Of a DNA stretch of 64,000 nt, positions 10,534-21,684 are shown one piece after another (the stretch's first letter is position 1; the number at the start of each line of letters is the position of its first letter). The notes beneath the pieces are model-generated. The model had not been told where the DNA came from, ran no database searches, and saw only the letters and a program-made list of their open reading frames with translations. The position numbers and the translations under genes were made by a program. The stretch is taken from the NCBI GenBank assembly GCA_032871835.1, contig CM065299.1, positions 6,109,001 to 6,173,000 of the forward strand, read 5' to 3'. This DNA comes from Dipteronia dyeriana. Lineage: Eukaryota > Streptophyta > Magnoliopsida > Sapindales > Sapindaceae.

Positions 10534-12426
10534 AAACCAGAGATATCAGGAAGACTTACTAAATGGGCAATCGAGTTGAGTGAATTCGATATTCATTATG
10601 TCCCCAGAACTTCCCTTAAAGGACAAGTGGTGGCAGACTTCATAGCCGAGTTCACAGAACCGAACCTGGAAGCAAAAAGACTGTTGGATAGAAGTTTCCC
10701 ATGGAAATTATATGTTGATGGTTCTTCAAACACTCATGGAAATGGGGCAGGGATCGTAGTTCGCACCCCAGAAGGAGATGATGTTGAATGTGCCATGAGA
10801 TTTGATTTCAAAGCAACCAATAATCAGGCCGAATACGAGGCATTGTTAGCTGAACTCAGAGGCTGCATAGCTCTTTGGGCAGATGAAGTGGAGATATTCA
10901 GCGATTCACAGGTAGTTCTCAACCAGGTTATGGATGAATACCAGGCTAAAGATGAAGGAATGGTTGCCTACCGTGACATCGTAAAACAGCTCCTCCAAAA
11001 ATTTAAAGAATACAAGATCGCTCAGATCCCTAGAGAAGAAAATGAAAAGGCAGACGCTTTATCTAAATTAGCATCAGCAACAACCTTGATCAAACCAAAA
11101 GCCATTCCAGTTGCACACCTCCTTAAACCGAGTACGACTGAACTTAAGCATTTGGAAATTTCAAAAATCCGAACACCGCAAGACGGTTGGATGGTCCAGC
11201 TGAGAAGGTTCCTGGAAGAAGGCATACTCCAGGAAGATCCGGTATTAGCAAAGCGCATCAGGTATCGATCGACTAGGTATACCATGATCGAAGGAGAATT
11301 ATACAGAAGGGGGTTTTCTCGAGCTCTCCAGAGATGTATACCGGAAGAAGATGCACATCGAGTACTTCAAGAGATCCACAGAGGAGTTTACGGGAACCAC
11401 ACTGGGGGTAGGAGTCTGGTGCATAAGGTACTCAGGCAAGGCTATTATTGGCCTACACTTTTCTCAGATGCACAGCAATGGTCGGAAAGTTGCAATACCT
11501 GTCAAAGAATTGCCAACAATATCCGACAACCCCCAGAAAAGCTCAGAAATCTCACTGCCCCGTGGCCATTCGCCATGTGGGGCCTAGACCTGATCGGGCC
11601 AATGCCAGCTGGAACAGGGGGTGGAGCGAAGCACGCCATAGTAGTTGTCGATTATTTCACAAAATGGGCCGAAGCTGAAGCGTTGGTGCATATCACGGAA
11701 GTCAACACCATAAATTTTGTAAAGAAAAATATACTTTACAGGTTTGGATTTCCGGACACTATAATCACCGACAATGGCACTCAGTTTGATAACCAAAGGT
11801 TCAGACAATTGTGCGAGAAATATCATATTGCTAACTACTATGCAACACCAGCTCATCCACAAACAAACGGGCAAGTAGAAGCAGTAAATAAAATTATCAA
11901 GCACACTATCAAAGCAAAATTAGATGATAAAAAAGGAAGCTGGGTTGAAAAGCTTCCTGAAGTGTTGTGGGCATATCGGACGACAGCAAGGACTTCAACA
12001 TGAGAAACTCTGTTCAGCCTAGCATTCGGAACAGAAGCTGTCATCCCCATAGAAACATCGTATGCATCCCCCCAGGTCAGGCTATACGATGAAGAACAAA
12101 ATATTGATACCTTGCTACAAAGTTTGGATGAGCTAGAAGAAAAAAGGGAAAAGTCCCGAATAAGAAATACAGCTTATCAACAAAGAGTGGCTCGCCACTA
12201 CAACTCTCGTGTTCGGATCAGGAAATTTTAGTTAGGAGACCTGGTACTTAGGAAGGTGTCACTAAACACAAAGAATAGAGTCGCGAGATCCCTGGCCGAC
12301 AAATGGGAAGGTCCATACAAGATCGAGGGGATAGTTGGCCATGGGGCTTATTGGATTGCTCGACCCAATGGAGGGGTGTTACCCCGACCGTGCAATGCCG
12401 AATATCTGAAGATTTTCTATCCTTAA
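10534..12426 (+). pseudogene. Archaeal-type RNase H and integrase of the Tat-like element
   Basis: From 10576 a 475-codon open frame carries a second RNase H (KLYVDGSSNTHGNGAGIV, NNQAEYEALLAELR, IFSDSQVVLNQV, ENEKADALSKLA), typical of Tat-clade pol. The integrase follows, with its HHCC finger (HRGVYGNH then CNTC), the catalytic core Asp residues in WGLDLIGPM and ITDNGTQF, and the Glu in GQVEAVNKII. The frame has a TGA at 12001-12003 and a TAG at 12229-12231. Between and after these stops the C-terminal integrase sequence continues (LADKWEGPYKI, ..YLKIFYP) to a stop at 12424-12426. All catalytic residues of both enzymes are present; only the two stops break the integrase. Confidence 0.9.
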
Positions 12427-12988
12427 AATATATATTTATATTAAATATTTTATTCTTTTTCTAGTCAAAATAAATATTAAAACTGTAATATTAATCTTTG
12501 ATGATTTTTTGCAGTAATAAATAAAACTAGGAATTTCCAATAGGAAAGCACCTAGCTCGAGATTTCCAAAAAAGCATATGATAATAGCAAATGGAAGAAG
12601 AGTATGATAATAAGAGCATGCAAATAGAATTATCGGGACCGTCAAATCCCGAAAGGGCGGAGAAGCTCGTAGGAGCATGCCAGCCGAGCAGGGTCAAAAT
12701 GACCTTCGTAAAAAGGAAAACCCGATACACCGGACTGGAAAAATGCTCGGGACGCTATCGGGAGAAATTCCGGTGAAATGCATAGCTGTGTTAAAGCAAC
12801 TTTTTAAAAAGAGCTCAACGATTCGGCAAACACTTGCGCATAAAAACTATGGAGACGTCATTGGTATTGCGTAAGGACTCAAACGTATAATCATGGTGAG
12901 CCTTGATATAACGTTCGGGTAGCAACCGGGTATGAAACATAAGTGCAAACTTTCCTGTTTCAAGATGACTCGGTTAATAATAAAGAAG
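12427..12988 (+). other. 3' non-coding spacer of the Tat-like element
   Basis: No supported gene. It is AT-rich directly after pol, then contains CTCGGG/CCCGAG words like those of the LTRs, which shows it belongs to the element. Confidence 0.45.
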
Positions 12989-13325
12989 CCAGTTTAATAA
13001 GATACTTGGCAATTGAAGTTATTCGGGTAACAACCGGTTTAATAAGATACTCGGTTAGGTTACCCGACCACCAGCCAGTTTAATAAGATACTTGGCAATT
13101 GAAGTTATTCGGGTAACAACCGGTTTAATAAGACACTCGGTTAAGTTACCCTAATAAGATACTTGGCAATTGAAGTTATTCGGGTAACAACCGGTTTAAT
13201 AAGATACTCGGTTAAGTTACCCGACCACCAGCCAGTTTGATAAGATAATTGGCAATTGAAGTTATTCGGATAACAACCGGTTTAATAAGATACTCGGTTA
13301 AGTTATCCGACCATCAGCCAGTCTA
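12989..13325 (+). repeat. 86-bp minisatellite (about four copies) in the Tat-like 3' region
   Basis: The unit starts CCAGTTTAATAAGATACTTGG and is 86 bp long; copy 2 begins at 13075. Copy 3 starts near 13151 and lacks about 16 bp at its left end. Each unit also contains an internal diverged half-repeat (CAGTTTAATAAGATACTTGG against CGGTTTAATAAGATACTCGG). Such arrays between pol and the 3' LTR are usual in Tat-type elements. Confidence 0.85.
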
Positions 13326-13490
13326 ATACCACCTCCGGCAACAAAAATAAAGACTGAAACCATTCAACTCAGAAAATCGAATTCTATTGCTCTTAACAAG
13401 GATGGTTACAGTTCAAAGAAATGATTCTTCACAAGTAAAAAATAAAGAATCAGAATCAGAATCTTCTACAAATCTACAAAATCAAGGTTG

Positions 13491-16437
13491 CTAGGATTTC
13501 GAGTCCTTACCAATACTCGAGTCTGGCACCATCTCGTATTCACGAAGCAGGCTCTCATTAGACAGCCAAGTGAAATCATCAACAATATCATCCCTCCACT
13601 GGCTGTAATCATTACCCGGGGTTGGCCCGACATCCCGGATTACACCCTTGACAGCCTCTAGACTTGCGTAAAAGGTCGAGAGAGAGTGCTCGGACGGAAT
13701 CTCTAAATGCATAGGATGGGGCTCCTTGCCTTGACTACGGCAGCAGGCTCTCCATTCCTTCATCTGAATCCGAAGAGATTCCAAAGACCAGTCCACATGG
13801 TGTTTGATTGACAGCTCCCAGTTAGCACGGGCCTTCTCTGTTGCCCTACTCTTTACTTTGAAAAATTCATTGGCCGAAACTAGCCCACGTTGAAATTCCC
13901 GAAGAAGTAGGGCATCGTAAGCAGGGGATCTTTTAAAACGATCCACCCCTTGGACTTCCAGCTCCAACCTGGCCTCTCGGGAAAGGGATTCAACTGTCAG
14001 CACTTGGCGCTCCAAATCTTCGATTTTTTGGACATACACCGACTTCGCCTGCTCAGCCTTGAGCATAGACTCTTCAGTAGAAGAAAGAAGGTTTTGAAGC
14101 GATGCAACCTTCTCCTCTGCCAAAGATGCCTTGTCTTCAGCTTCATCCTGCTTAGCCAGACAATTGTCGGTAAATATCTGCACGGAACCGACCTCCTGCT
14201 GGTAAGCCCGCTCAGCTCGAGCACGACCCTCTTCACTCGCCTTCAGCTGAGCCTCCAGATGCTTTATCCGATCAGCCTGACATTGCTGTGTCTGAACAAG
14301 CTCAGCAAATTCGGCCACCATCTGTAAAAGAATATACTTAGAAATCTAACAAAGGCAAAACAGTAAAGGAGTCAGAGTTAGCTAAACTTACATAAGATGC
14401 GCCGTTGAAAACGTTTTGGAGACGTTCGGGCAGTGAACCATCTCTAAAACAGCTCCAGCGGTCTTCCCCGATATAAGCCCGACTAGAGGACATCTCCTGG
14501 AGCATATCTTTTGGAGAAAGGGATAAGGGAACCCCCGAGGGTTGAGTTCCCAGATCTCCAGACTCGGGGACAGGAGAAGCTCAATTTGGCTCTAGGGATG
14601 GAGAGGGAACCCCCGAAGGTTCGGCCCCCATATCTCCAACCTCAGGGGTAAAAGAGGCCCTACTTGGACCTGAAGTGACTGCATCTGCCGATACTCCAGC
14701 ACCTACACTCGGGGCAATCTCATTCACAACATCTTCATCGCTGGAGTCAATAAATATGACTACCCGAGGAACTTTAAGAGGACGAGGGGGTGAACTAACT
14801 GCCTTTCGCTTCTCACCCCGAGAACGGTGGAAGAGATCAGCGGCAGGATCTTCCAGCAAATCATCCCGAAAAGACTCAAAAAGCTCGGTAATGACAGGCA
14901 TTTGATCCGTCAAGACGTTGCCATCATCGCCAGCTTCAGATAGTCCAACAGGCTCTTCACTTGGACTCTCACACTGCATCTCCCTACTTTTAGGCAGTTG
15001 TGTCACAGTCGGCTCACCTTGGCCACTTGAACCAGCGAGATCCTGAGCAGAAGGCTGAGCACCATGATCATCGCACTCGGGAATTTGCTCAGCAGTATCA
15101 ATTTCCTCATCAGGCTCGGGTGGAGCAATACCCTCATCTCCCTGACAGGAAGCCTCCTTCCTACTCGCTTGAAGAATCGCCTTCACCTGATGAGCCTGAA
15201 GATCGCAGACAACGTCCGTGTCGAACAATTAAAAAAAAAGGTTAGAAAAGGAAATGGTAAAACAGAGAAACACAACAGAAAGGGCGCTGGATTACTTACA
15301 ACGCCTGCGATGGCCCGAAACCTGTCTAAAGAAGCTGAGCTTGATCAAGTCGTCCTCTTTGAAAAGATAGCTCTTGCTTCTCTTTTCCAGAGTACGGATA
15401 GCTGCCCGGGTCAGCCTCTTCAGCTCTGAATCGTTATAATCAATTGTTTTCTTGTTCCACACTTTAGAGAAACAGAAGAAGCGGGGAACATGCAACACCA
15501 TTCGGGAATCCCCAGATCGAACAGTAACGTAAAGCCCGAGAGCCCCGCCAGTAAAAACCCAACTGTTCTTCCAGAACTTGTTGGATGTGGGGAATCCCCA
15601 TATAAAGCCCTTCTTTTTCGGATCATCAGAAGCCTCGACCCCCCGATTTACCTTCATTTCTTTAGGGACCCAACCGTCCGAAGGAGTAGACGCAAGAAAA
15701 TAGATCCCCGTTTTACTAACCTGCCTCAGCGTAAAGAAATGCCTGATTTCATTCGGGGAAGGCGGCGAAAGGTTCATTCGGCTGAACATGTGCCATATGT
15801 ACATCAAGACTTTGTAATTATTCGGGGCCAACTGAGCTGGGGCTATCTCTGCTTCAGCTAAAAACCGGGCAATAAAAGGCTGAATGGGAAGTGTGACGCT
15901 GCAGCAGAGCATCGATCCGTAAATCGCGATCATCCCCTCAGGAGGATTCCATACGGCTCTATTCCCCGCAGGAACCAAAGTGACTGAGTCGGGCAAATCG
16001 AATCGGGAGCGGTATTTTTCTATCTCAGCTGGCCCGACCATGTTCGGTTCAATATCAAAGCCACTCGGGCGAGTGTCAGAAAACGAAAGGCGAGACGCCC
16101 TGTGTACATCAGCGTCGCCCTCATTAACAATTTGTTCCCTAGTCTGAACGCTGCTCGAGCCGTGCTTGTATACCTTGCTTGTGCTTTGATGTTTACCCAT
16201 CCTTCGAGAAGATACCCTGTGATCAGAAATATCAGAATCAGAACTAGATGGAGAACTCGATACGGGGCTGAAAGTGACGTCAGGGTGAAGCCTAGAAACA
16301 TCAACCTCTAAAAATGGAGGTTCATCTATTGGGATATCCCCCAGTAATCGTTTAATACAAGATACTAACTGGAAATCCTCACGCTCTAATGCATCAAAAG
16401 CAATTTTAAAGAGACGATGACGGGAAGATGGCCCCAT
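13491..16437 (-). pseudogene. Antisense gene inside the Tat-like element; three probable exons, one in-frame stop
   Basis: Three long minus-strand frames lie opposite to gag-pol. Exon 1 is 16437-15300 and begins ATG. It has a Ser-rich region (residues 57-80) and, at about 140-330, a region resembling the 'putative gypsy type transposon' family (PF04195), including LPIQPFIARFL and QLAPNNYKVLMYIW. Exon 2 (about 15167-14392) is acidic and has a basic patch (KRKAVSSPPRPLKVPR) followed by VVIFIDSSDED. Exon 3 (14321-13491) begins with a heptad-rich coiled coil. A clean intron is 14391-14322 (GTAAGT...TTTACAG, 70 bp). The first intron has donor GTAAGT at 15299; the nearest acceptor that keeps the frame is at 15168, and this one is uncertain. 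With those sites the exons total 2745 nt, or 915 codons. One TGA (14583-14581) breaks exon 2. Antisense frames here are known in Tat-clade elements; the function is unknown. Confidence 0.7.
14322..14391 (-). other. Probable intron 2 of the antisense gene
   Basis: On the minus strand the sequence reads TCTTAT/GTAAGTTTAGC at the left junction and CTTTTACAG/ATGGTGGCC at the right junction. It is 70 bp, T-rich and joins exons 2 and 3 in phase 0. This is near the lower size limit of plant introns. No transcript evidence is available here. Confidence 0.6.
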
Positions 16438-16913
16438 TAAAACTAACCTTGAATTGAGACTGATGCAAGATCTTCAAAATGGAGAATCGCAAACTTCTGA
16501 TGAAGAAATCTGAGTTTAAAGAGATTTTTGTTGGATCTTTGAGAATAAACCAACAGTCCCTCAACGAAGAATTTAAAGGCGAGATGGCACGAAACCCTAG
16601 AATTCTAAAGCGGGAAAAAGTTTTATGACGAAAACCGATGGCGTAGGCGGCGTTTGGGGAAATGCAAAAATCATTTCTCATAAATAATATTGAAAAACAA
16701 AGAGACAAGGGACACGTGTCAAGACAAGAAGTAGCCCTCAACCGTCAAAACTTTGAAACGTTGCTATCATTTAAGATCTTGCGTGACAAAGCAAATCGAA
16801 ATTACAGAGTCATCATTAAAATACGTCATTATGGCAAGTCGGTTTTTCTGACGAAAGAAAATCAAAATGATTAAAATATTCTTGCCAGAAATAAAATCTT
16901 CTCTGCAAAAATA
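16438..16913 (-). promoter_or_regulatory. Upstream region of the antisense gene, between it and the 3' LTR
   Basis: This 476-bp stretch has no gene. By position it must hold any promoter for the antisense gene unless transcription starts in the 3' LTR. I see no consensus TATA box in the minus orientation, only weak AT-rich candidates (CTTTAAATTC, about 16571-16580). Confidence 0.3.
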
Positions 16914-16927
16914 TTTTAAGGGGGTAT
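16914..16927 (+). other. Polypurine tract of the Tat-like element
   Basis: The purine-rich AAGGGGGTAT ends directly at the start of the 3' LTR (TGTTGTATG at 16928), as required for plus-strand priming. Confidence 0.75.
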
Positions 16928-17796
16928 TGTTGTATGTAAATTTTACCAAGCATACACGTCATTGACAGTAAGGAAAAAATAGCCAGGTGGATGCTTAAAT
17001 GGGCATCCGGGAAATATCCTACGAGACGTCATTAAAGAGGAGAAAGCCCGAGTAAGCATATACTGAATAAAGCCCTACTCGGGATCAGTTAACAACACTC
17101 TGGACTGATTAAAACAACGCTTCCACTCGGGCTCAAACGGTACTACTCGGAACCATCAGGTATCATTCTTACTCGGGAGTAAATACAACCCGAATAACAA
17201 CTTATCATACTGGTTAAAGTCATTAAATACGCGAAGATATTCGTCATGAAAGAATCCCAAATAATGGACCTTTAAGTTAGAAGAGTCCCCCAATCAGGAA
17301 ACAACTTGATTCCTTTTCGAAGGCTACATTCTTATAAGGAAACAAGTCAAATTGAACTACACTACTAGAATCCCACTCGATTTCCATAAGAGACTCCGAA
17401 ACAGGAAAGAAAACAAATCAACCTCAAGCAAGTAACCAAATCACAATTAAATACAAATATCTTGTATTACTTGTACAAAGCGGACTAGGGTTCTATAAGT
17501 ATATAAATAGACCCATAATCTGGTGAAAAAAAGATATAGGCAATATAGCATACAGTAATCACAAGTATTACAGAGAGAAAAAGTGAGATCGAGAGCTTGT
17601 AAAAACATCTTATTCTCTTAGTGGATTTTGGCTTGGTTGATCTTTCAACCACCCGTGGATGTTTCTCCGACCATCGGAGTTTTACCACGTAAACCTTATC
17701 TTTGTTACTCTCTCTGCATCTCTTTCTCTTTGAATCCATAGCCAAAATCCAGTTCATGTTGGCTTTTCTGGCATAATCCAGAAATCGACGTCAACA
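16928..17796 (+). repeat. 3' LTR of the Tat-like element
   Basis: It is about 97% identical to 5833-6710, begins TGTTGTATG and ends GTCAACA, and is followed by the TATAT target duplication at 17797-17801. Confidence 0.9.
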
Positions 17797-18032
17797 TATA
17801 TATTCTCATCTCTAATGCAATTATCTAAAATCAAATATGTGTCCATTATTTACTAATAATCTAAAAACTTTTATTTCACTCACTCTATCTTCTTTATTTT
17901 AAATCAAATATGTATATATTTTTGAACAACCATTTCATATTTTATTTTATAATTAAATGAGGTGTAATATTGTTGGTGGGAAAAAATTAAAAATCTCGGT
18001 CAGCAACTCAGTATCTCTATGAGAGTTTTTAA
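17797..18032. repeat. Right part of interspersed repeat copy 1
   Basis: This continues 5731-5832 after removal of the Tat-like element. Its order of short blocks (ATTCTCATCT, ..TTTATTTCA, ATTAAATGA..TGTAAT, ATGAGAGTTTTTAA) matches copy 2 at 18033-18545. Confidence 0.55.
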
Positions 18033-18545
18033 GAGCAACTACAATGCAAATATGTATTCTTGGGTTTCTAACCAATGACACATTAACATATTTATTGAAT
18101 ATGGATCCACTTTGTCAAAAATTAAGAAATGCATATTCTCATCTTTATTACTATTGTCTAAAGGATTCAAATCACCTGTCAAAAAATGGTGTCCCAATTT
18201 ATGTCTAACAAACCAAATGAGACCATGTGTATACAATCATTTTTATTTAATTATTTTAAAAAATAATATGAACATAGCCTAATTTGATCGGTTAGATATA
18301 AATTGTGACACCATTTTTTAATAGGTGATTTGAGTCCTTATTTAAAATAAAATATGTATCCATGTTTGACCAATCATCAATAAACATTTATTTCATCTCC
18401 TCTCATCTTTTATGTTAAATCAATACATATTTGACAAATCATTTTTCTCATCCTCCCTCTTATTTTACAATTAAATGATATGTAATCTTATCGGTGGAAA
18501 AAAACTAGAAATCTCAATCAATATTTCTATAAGAGTTTTTAAAAT
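18033..18545. repeat. Interspersed repeat copy 2, directly following copy 1
   Basis: It begins GAGCAACTACAATGCAAAT and ends ATAAGAGTTTTTAAA, and contains the same ordered blocks as copy 1. Without the inserted MITE (18161-18340) it is about 330 bp, the same size as copy 1. I cannot assign a superfamily. Confidence 0.55.
18161..18340. mobile_element. MITE of about 180 bp with long terminal inverted repeats
   Basis: The left end AAGGATTCAAATCACCTGTC and the right end AATAGGTGATTTGAGTCCTT are near-complements, and pairing extends inward through AATGGTGTC/GACACCATT. No coding capacity. The target duplication is unclear. Confidence 0.7.
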
Positions 18546-19684
18546 TAGAAATTCAACTATATATTTTCTAACTTTTTTTTTTTTGCTACGTCACATTCAT
18601 ATTAAAATTAGATAATTGTATTGAAAGTGGTTTTTATAACTTTTTACCTATCATTCCTATGTAACATTCAATTTTTTCAAATTGTATATCTGTATTGGAA
18701 ATACTCTAAAGTTAGAAACACAGCTTTATATTCTAAAATAAAAAGGTTTTGCATAATCTATATAATCAAATTAGATAATTATATTGAAGAGATTTTTTCT
18801 TACTCATTATCTAACTATCTAACGAGACATTTAATTTTCTCTAACCCTAAATACATAATAGTATCGTAATAAGATCCTTTACTGAACTCTTTCTCTCCCG
18901 ACATATGATGAGCATTTAAAGATCTGACAATTCGTAAATTAAAGTCTTGTATGGTCTAGATTAGCTTAATTTTTTCTCTTTTTTACACTTTCCAGTTTCC
19001 AATGCCGCCAAAACGACATTGTTTTCCCCATAAATACCCTTCACGTTAAACTTGACCTGATACTTGTCTGTTTTCCAAACTTCACTTCTCTCCATTTACT
19101 TAACGGAGTCTACTCACAAATTATATAAAAATTTCCTATTACCAACTATAAACATATTCAATAATCCCATGAGGCCATGATCTTGAATCTTGATCAAAAA
19201 CTTCAAAATATGAATATAGACGACTGTCAAAGAAAAATAAATTCGGCCTATGTTAACAGAGGGCATTTTATATTTCGGTGTTAGGTGTCGTTTGTTTGTT
19301 TTGTTTAAAGACTGAACAATTTTAAATTTTTCTAATAATCGAATAAGAACTGAAATCCGAACTCGAATGATATATTTTTTTCTCACATATAAATGTATTG
19401 TCAACATATTTATTTTTTAAAAATAAAATTATCCGAAAATAAATAATTTTATATTTATATTTATATTAACCAATTATATATATAATATAAAATAAAAACA
19501 ATCTAAAAATAATAATTTTCTTTATTATAAACAACTTTATTTTTATAAACAAACTTTCTACTCTGGGATTTAATTGTTTCCTTATATCAATCTAATTTGT
19601 GAGTCAAACTATCTAGATGAGTTGAGAAATGTGATGTATTAGGAAAATGATGTCGTTTAAGTGGGATCGGCTACTATACGCAGG
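18546..19684. other. AT-rich non-coding stretch
   Basis: Only short chance open frames; no gene, tRNA or clear element ends were seen. Confidence 0.4.
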
Positions 19685-19732
19685 AAAAAGGATTGGTATG
19701 ATACCAAGCCTTTTTTCATACCAATCCTTTTT
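19685..19732. repeat. Perfect 17-bp inverted repeat (hairpin)
   Basis: Arm 1 (19685-19701, AAAAAGGATTGGTATGA) is exactly complementary to arm 2 (19716-19732, TCATACCAATCCTTTTT), with a 14-base spacer. A second, shorter palindromic pair lies just downstream (AACCGTTGGATTGAG and CTCATCCAATGGTT, about 19745-19782). Confidence 0.8.
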
Positions 19733-21050
19733 CGAATTAAACAGAACCGTTGGATTGAGTAAAACCTCATCCAATGGTTGAAAACAAATAAAAAAAGTAA
19801 GAGTGAGGTTTACCGGCTACTTGTTTTACCTGTATCTATTTTATTCAAGAAGATGATGAGCCTTTCTCTCAGTAGACTGAGAAGCAATCAAGCCCTATTT
19901 CAAAATCCAAACACCATCCGAATGCAACAAAATGTTTTCTCTCAACACAAACAAATTTCGTACAGATAAAATCCAAATCTACCTCAAATCATCAAATCCA
20001 TGACACTAATTTTATTTGAAGAAAACCTAGATCCAAATCTGAAAAGAAGAAAATTTTGGAAGATTTCTTCCCAACTTCATCTGAAATGGATCAAATCTTG
20101 GATGGAGCGGCCGACGAAAGTGTTTGGGTTTGAGTTTGTTTGGCCTCCCTCTCTCTTTTTCGTCTCCTTCCCTTCATCTTCTTCAACCCACCATCTCACC
20201 AAACCCTAGCCACCGTCGCCACCGCCACCACCCAAATCAAACCAGTCAGTTCGATCCAAGTAAGAAGAAGAAACCGAGGAAGATAAAAATGAAAGAAGAA
20301 ATAAGAAAGAAGAAAGGAGAAAGAAGAGAGAAGATGATGAGATCGATCTGGAGAGTGGGTCGAAGATGGAAGAAGAAGAAGAAAGGAGAAAGGAGAAAGA
20401 GAAAGGAGAAGATGATGATCGATTCATCGATCTGGTGAGGCGATCTGTGAGACAGAGAGAGAGAGATGAAATTTTGAGAGAGAGAGAATGAGAGATCGGT
20501 GAGATCTGTGAGACAGGGAGAGAGAGATGTGGTGGTGGCACCGGTGAACCCAGATCGGTGGTTGTGGTGGGTGGTGGCTGGTGAACCCAGATCTGCACTG
20601 GTTTGGCACTGGAGATGACAGATCTACAATTGATGATATTGGTGGTGCGATGCGGTCTGGATTCAAATTTGATGGATCCAATTCTTTTTTCAATTTTTGT
20701 TGATGATTAGAAAAATTGAAAGTTTTGATGATGATGATGAATGGAAGTTTTGGTGATGATCGAGGATGGTGATGATCGGTAATGGTGATGGTAGATGATG
20801 ATGGTGATGATCGATGGCTTACTATTTTTTTTTACGATGATGAGTTGAAAGTTGTTGATACTGATGATGAGTTTTCTGGGTTGAATGTTGAGGTTTTAAT
20901 TTGTTTAATTAAATATAAAAATATGGGTAAAATGGTCATTAAACACTTTCAAACTGTTTTCATAATAGATAATATTCAGGGCATAACTGTCTTTTCCAAA
21001 AAAAAAAAAGAGTAAGTGTATATCGATCATTATAAAGTCTGACATTGTCA
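19733..21050. other. Non-coding stretch with GAA/GA-rich and GATG-rich simple sequence
   Basis: There is a GAA/GA-rich tract at about 20263-20485 and a GAT-rich tract at about 20715-20880. The text at 20100-20250 looks like a plant 5' leader (CT-rich, then AAACCCTAGCCACCGTCGCC). Open frames on both strands are low-complexity and show no recognisable domain, so no gene is called. It may be a captured promoter or leader fragment. Confidence 0.35.
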
Positions 21051-21054
21051 TTTT

Positions 21055-21684
21055 TAGGGGTGGTCATTAAGTTAGGAATCGAACCGAATCAAACAAAAAA
21101 AAAGGGGTTCGGTTCGGTCTGTAGTATTAATTATGTTTAAACCGGTTTAAAAAGTGAAAATCTAATTTTTTTTAGATTTAAACCGGTTTGATTCGATAAA
21201 AACCGGATTGAATCGAATAAACCGTTTATATAAAATTAAAAAAACCCGTCTATATTATTACATAATGTATATTGTTATTAACTGATCTTAAAAAATTTAT
21301 TTTAGAGTTTGGAATGTTTTGTTATTAACTTATTATTATGTAATATGTTTTTAACTCATTTAATTTTTTTGATATACTTTTTACTTAGGGTTGATTTTGG
21401 TATTTTGGTATTGGGTTATTCAAATAACTAAAATTAGTATTCAACAGCCCATTAATATCAAAATCAGATTTAAAAGACCTATTACACTAGCTAGCCCCAT
21501 TAGGTCCAAAATCAAAATGAATCGAACCGAACTGAATCGAATCGAATCGATTAAAATCGGTTCAATTCAATTCGGTTTCCATTTTTTATTTGGTTTATCC
21601 GGTTCAATTTTGGATGAATCGAAATATTTGAGGTACAATTCGGTTTTACCCAAAATCGAACCGAATCGATTTGTGTCCACCCTT
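21055..21684. mobile_element. Non-autonomous hAT-like element (about 630 bp), old
   Basis: The left end is TAGGGGTGGTCATTAAG and the right end is GTGTCCACCCTT, imperfect inverted repeats of the TAGGGGTGGGCA type. Both subterminal regions are rich in CGGTTCGGT/ACCGAACCG words, as in the better preserved copy at 41529-42208. No matching target duplication was found. Confidence 0.6.

Larger units (their letters stand above)
5833..17796 (+). mobile_element. Complete but degenerate Tat-like Ty3/Gypsy retrotransposon (about 12 kb)
   Basis: Two LTRs of about 870 bp begin TGTTGTATG and end TCAACA, and TATAT flanks the element on both sides (5828-5832 and 17797-17801). The order is LTR, primer-binding site, gag, protease, reverse transcriptase, RNase H, a second archaeal-type RNase H, integrase, a long 3' non-coding part with tandem repeats, an antisense gene, polypurine tract and LTR. 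The second RNase H and the antisense reading frame between pol and the 3' LTR fit the Tat clade. By eye the LTRs differ at roughly 26 of about 868 aligned sites (about 3%) plus two small indels, so the insertion is fairly young. Gag and pol carry several stops and frameshifts, so it is not autonomous. Confidence 0.9.

Noticed and set aside
13950..14327. Plus-strand frames within the antisense gene (also 15000-15861)
   Set aside because: Shadows of the longer minus-strand frames, which have splice sites, a start and domain-like structure.
19685..19732. Possible microRNA precursor
   Set aside because: The stem is only 17 bp and there is no longer pairing around it, so it is listed only as an inverted repeat.
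20124..20693. Lys/Arg/Glu-rich and Ser/Pro-rich frames on both strands
   Set aside because: Translations of GAA/GA simple sequence; overlapping frames on opposite strands with no domain.
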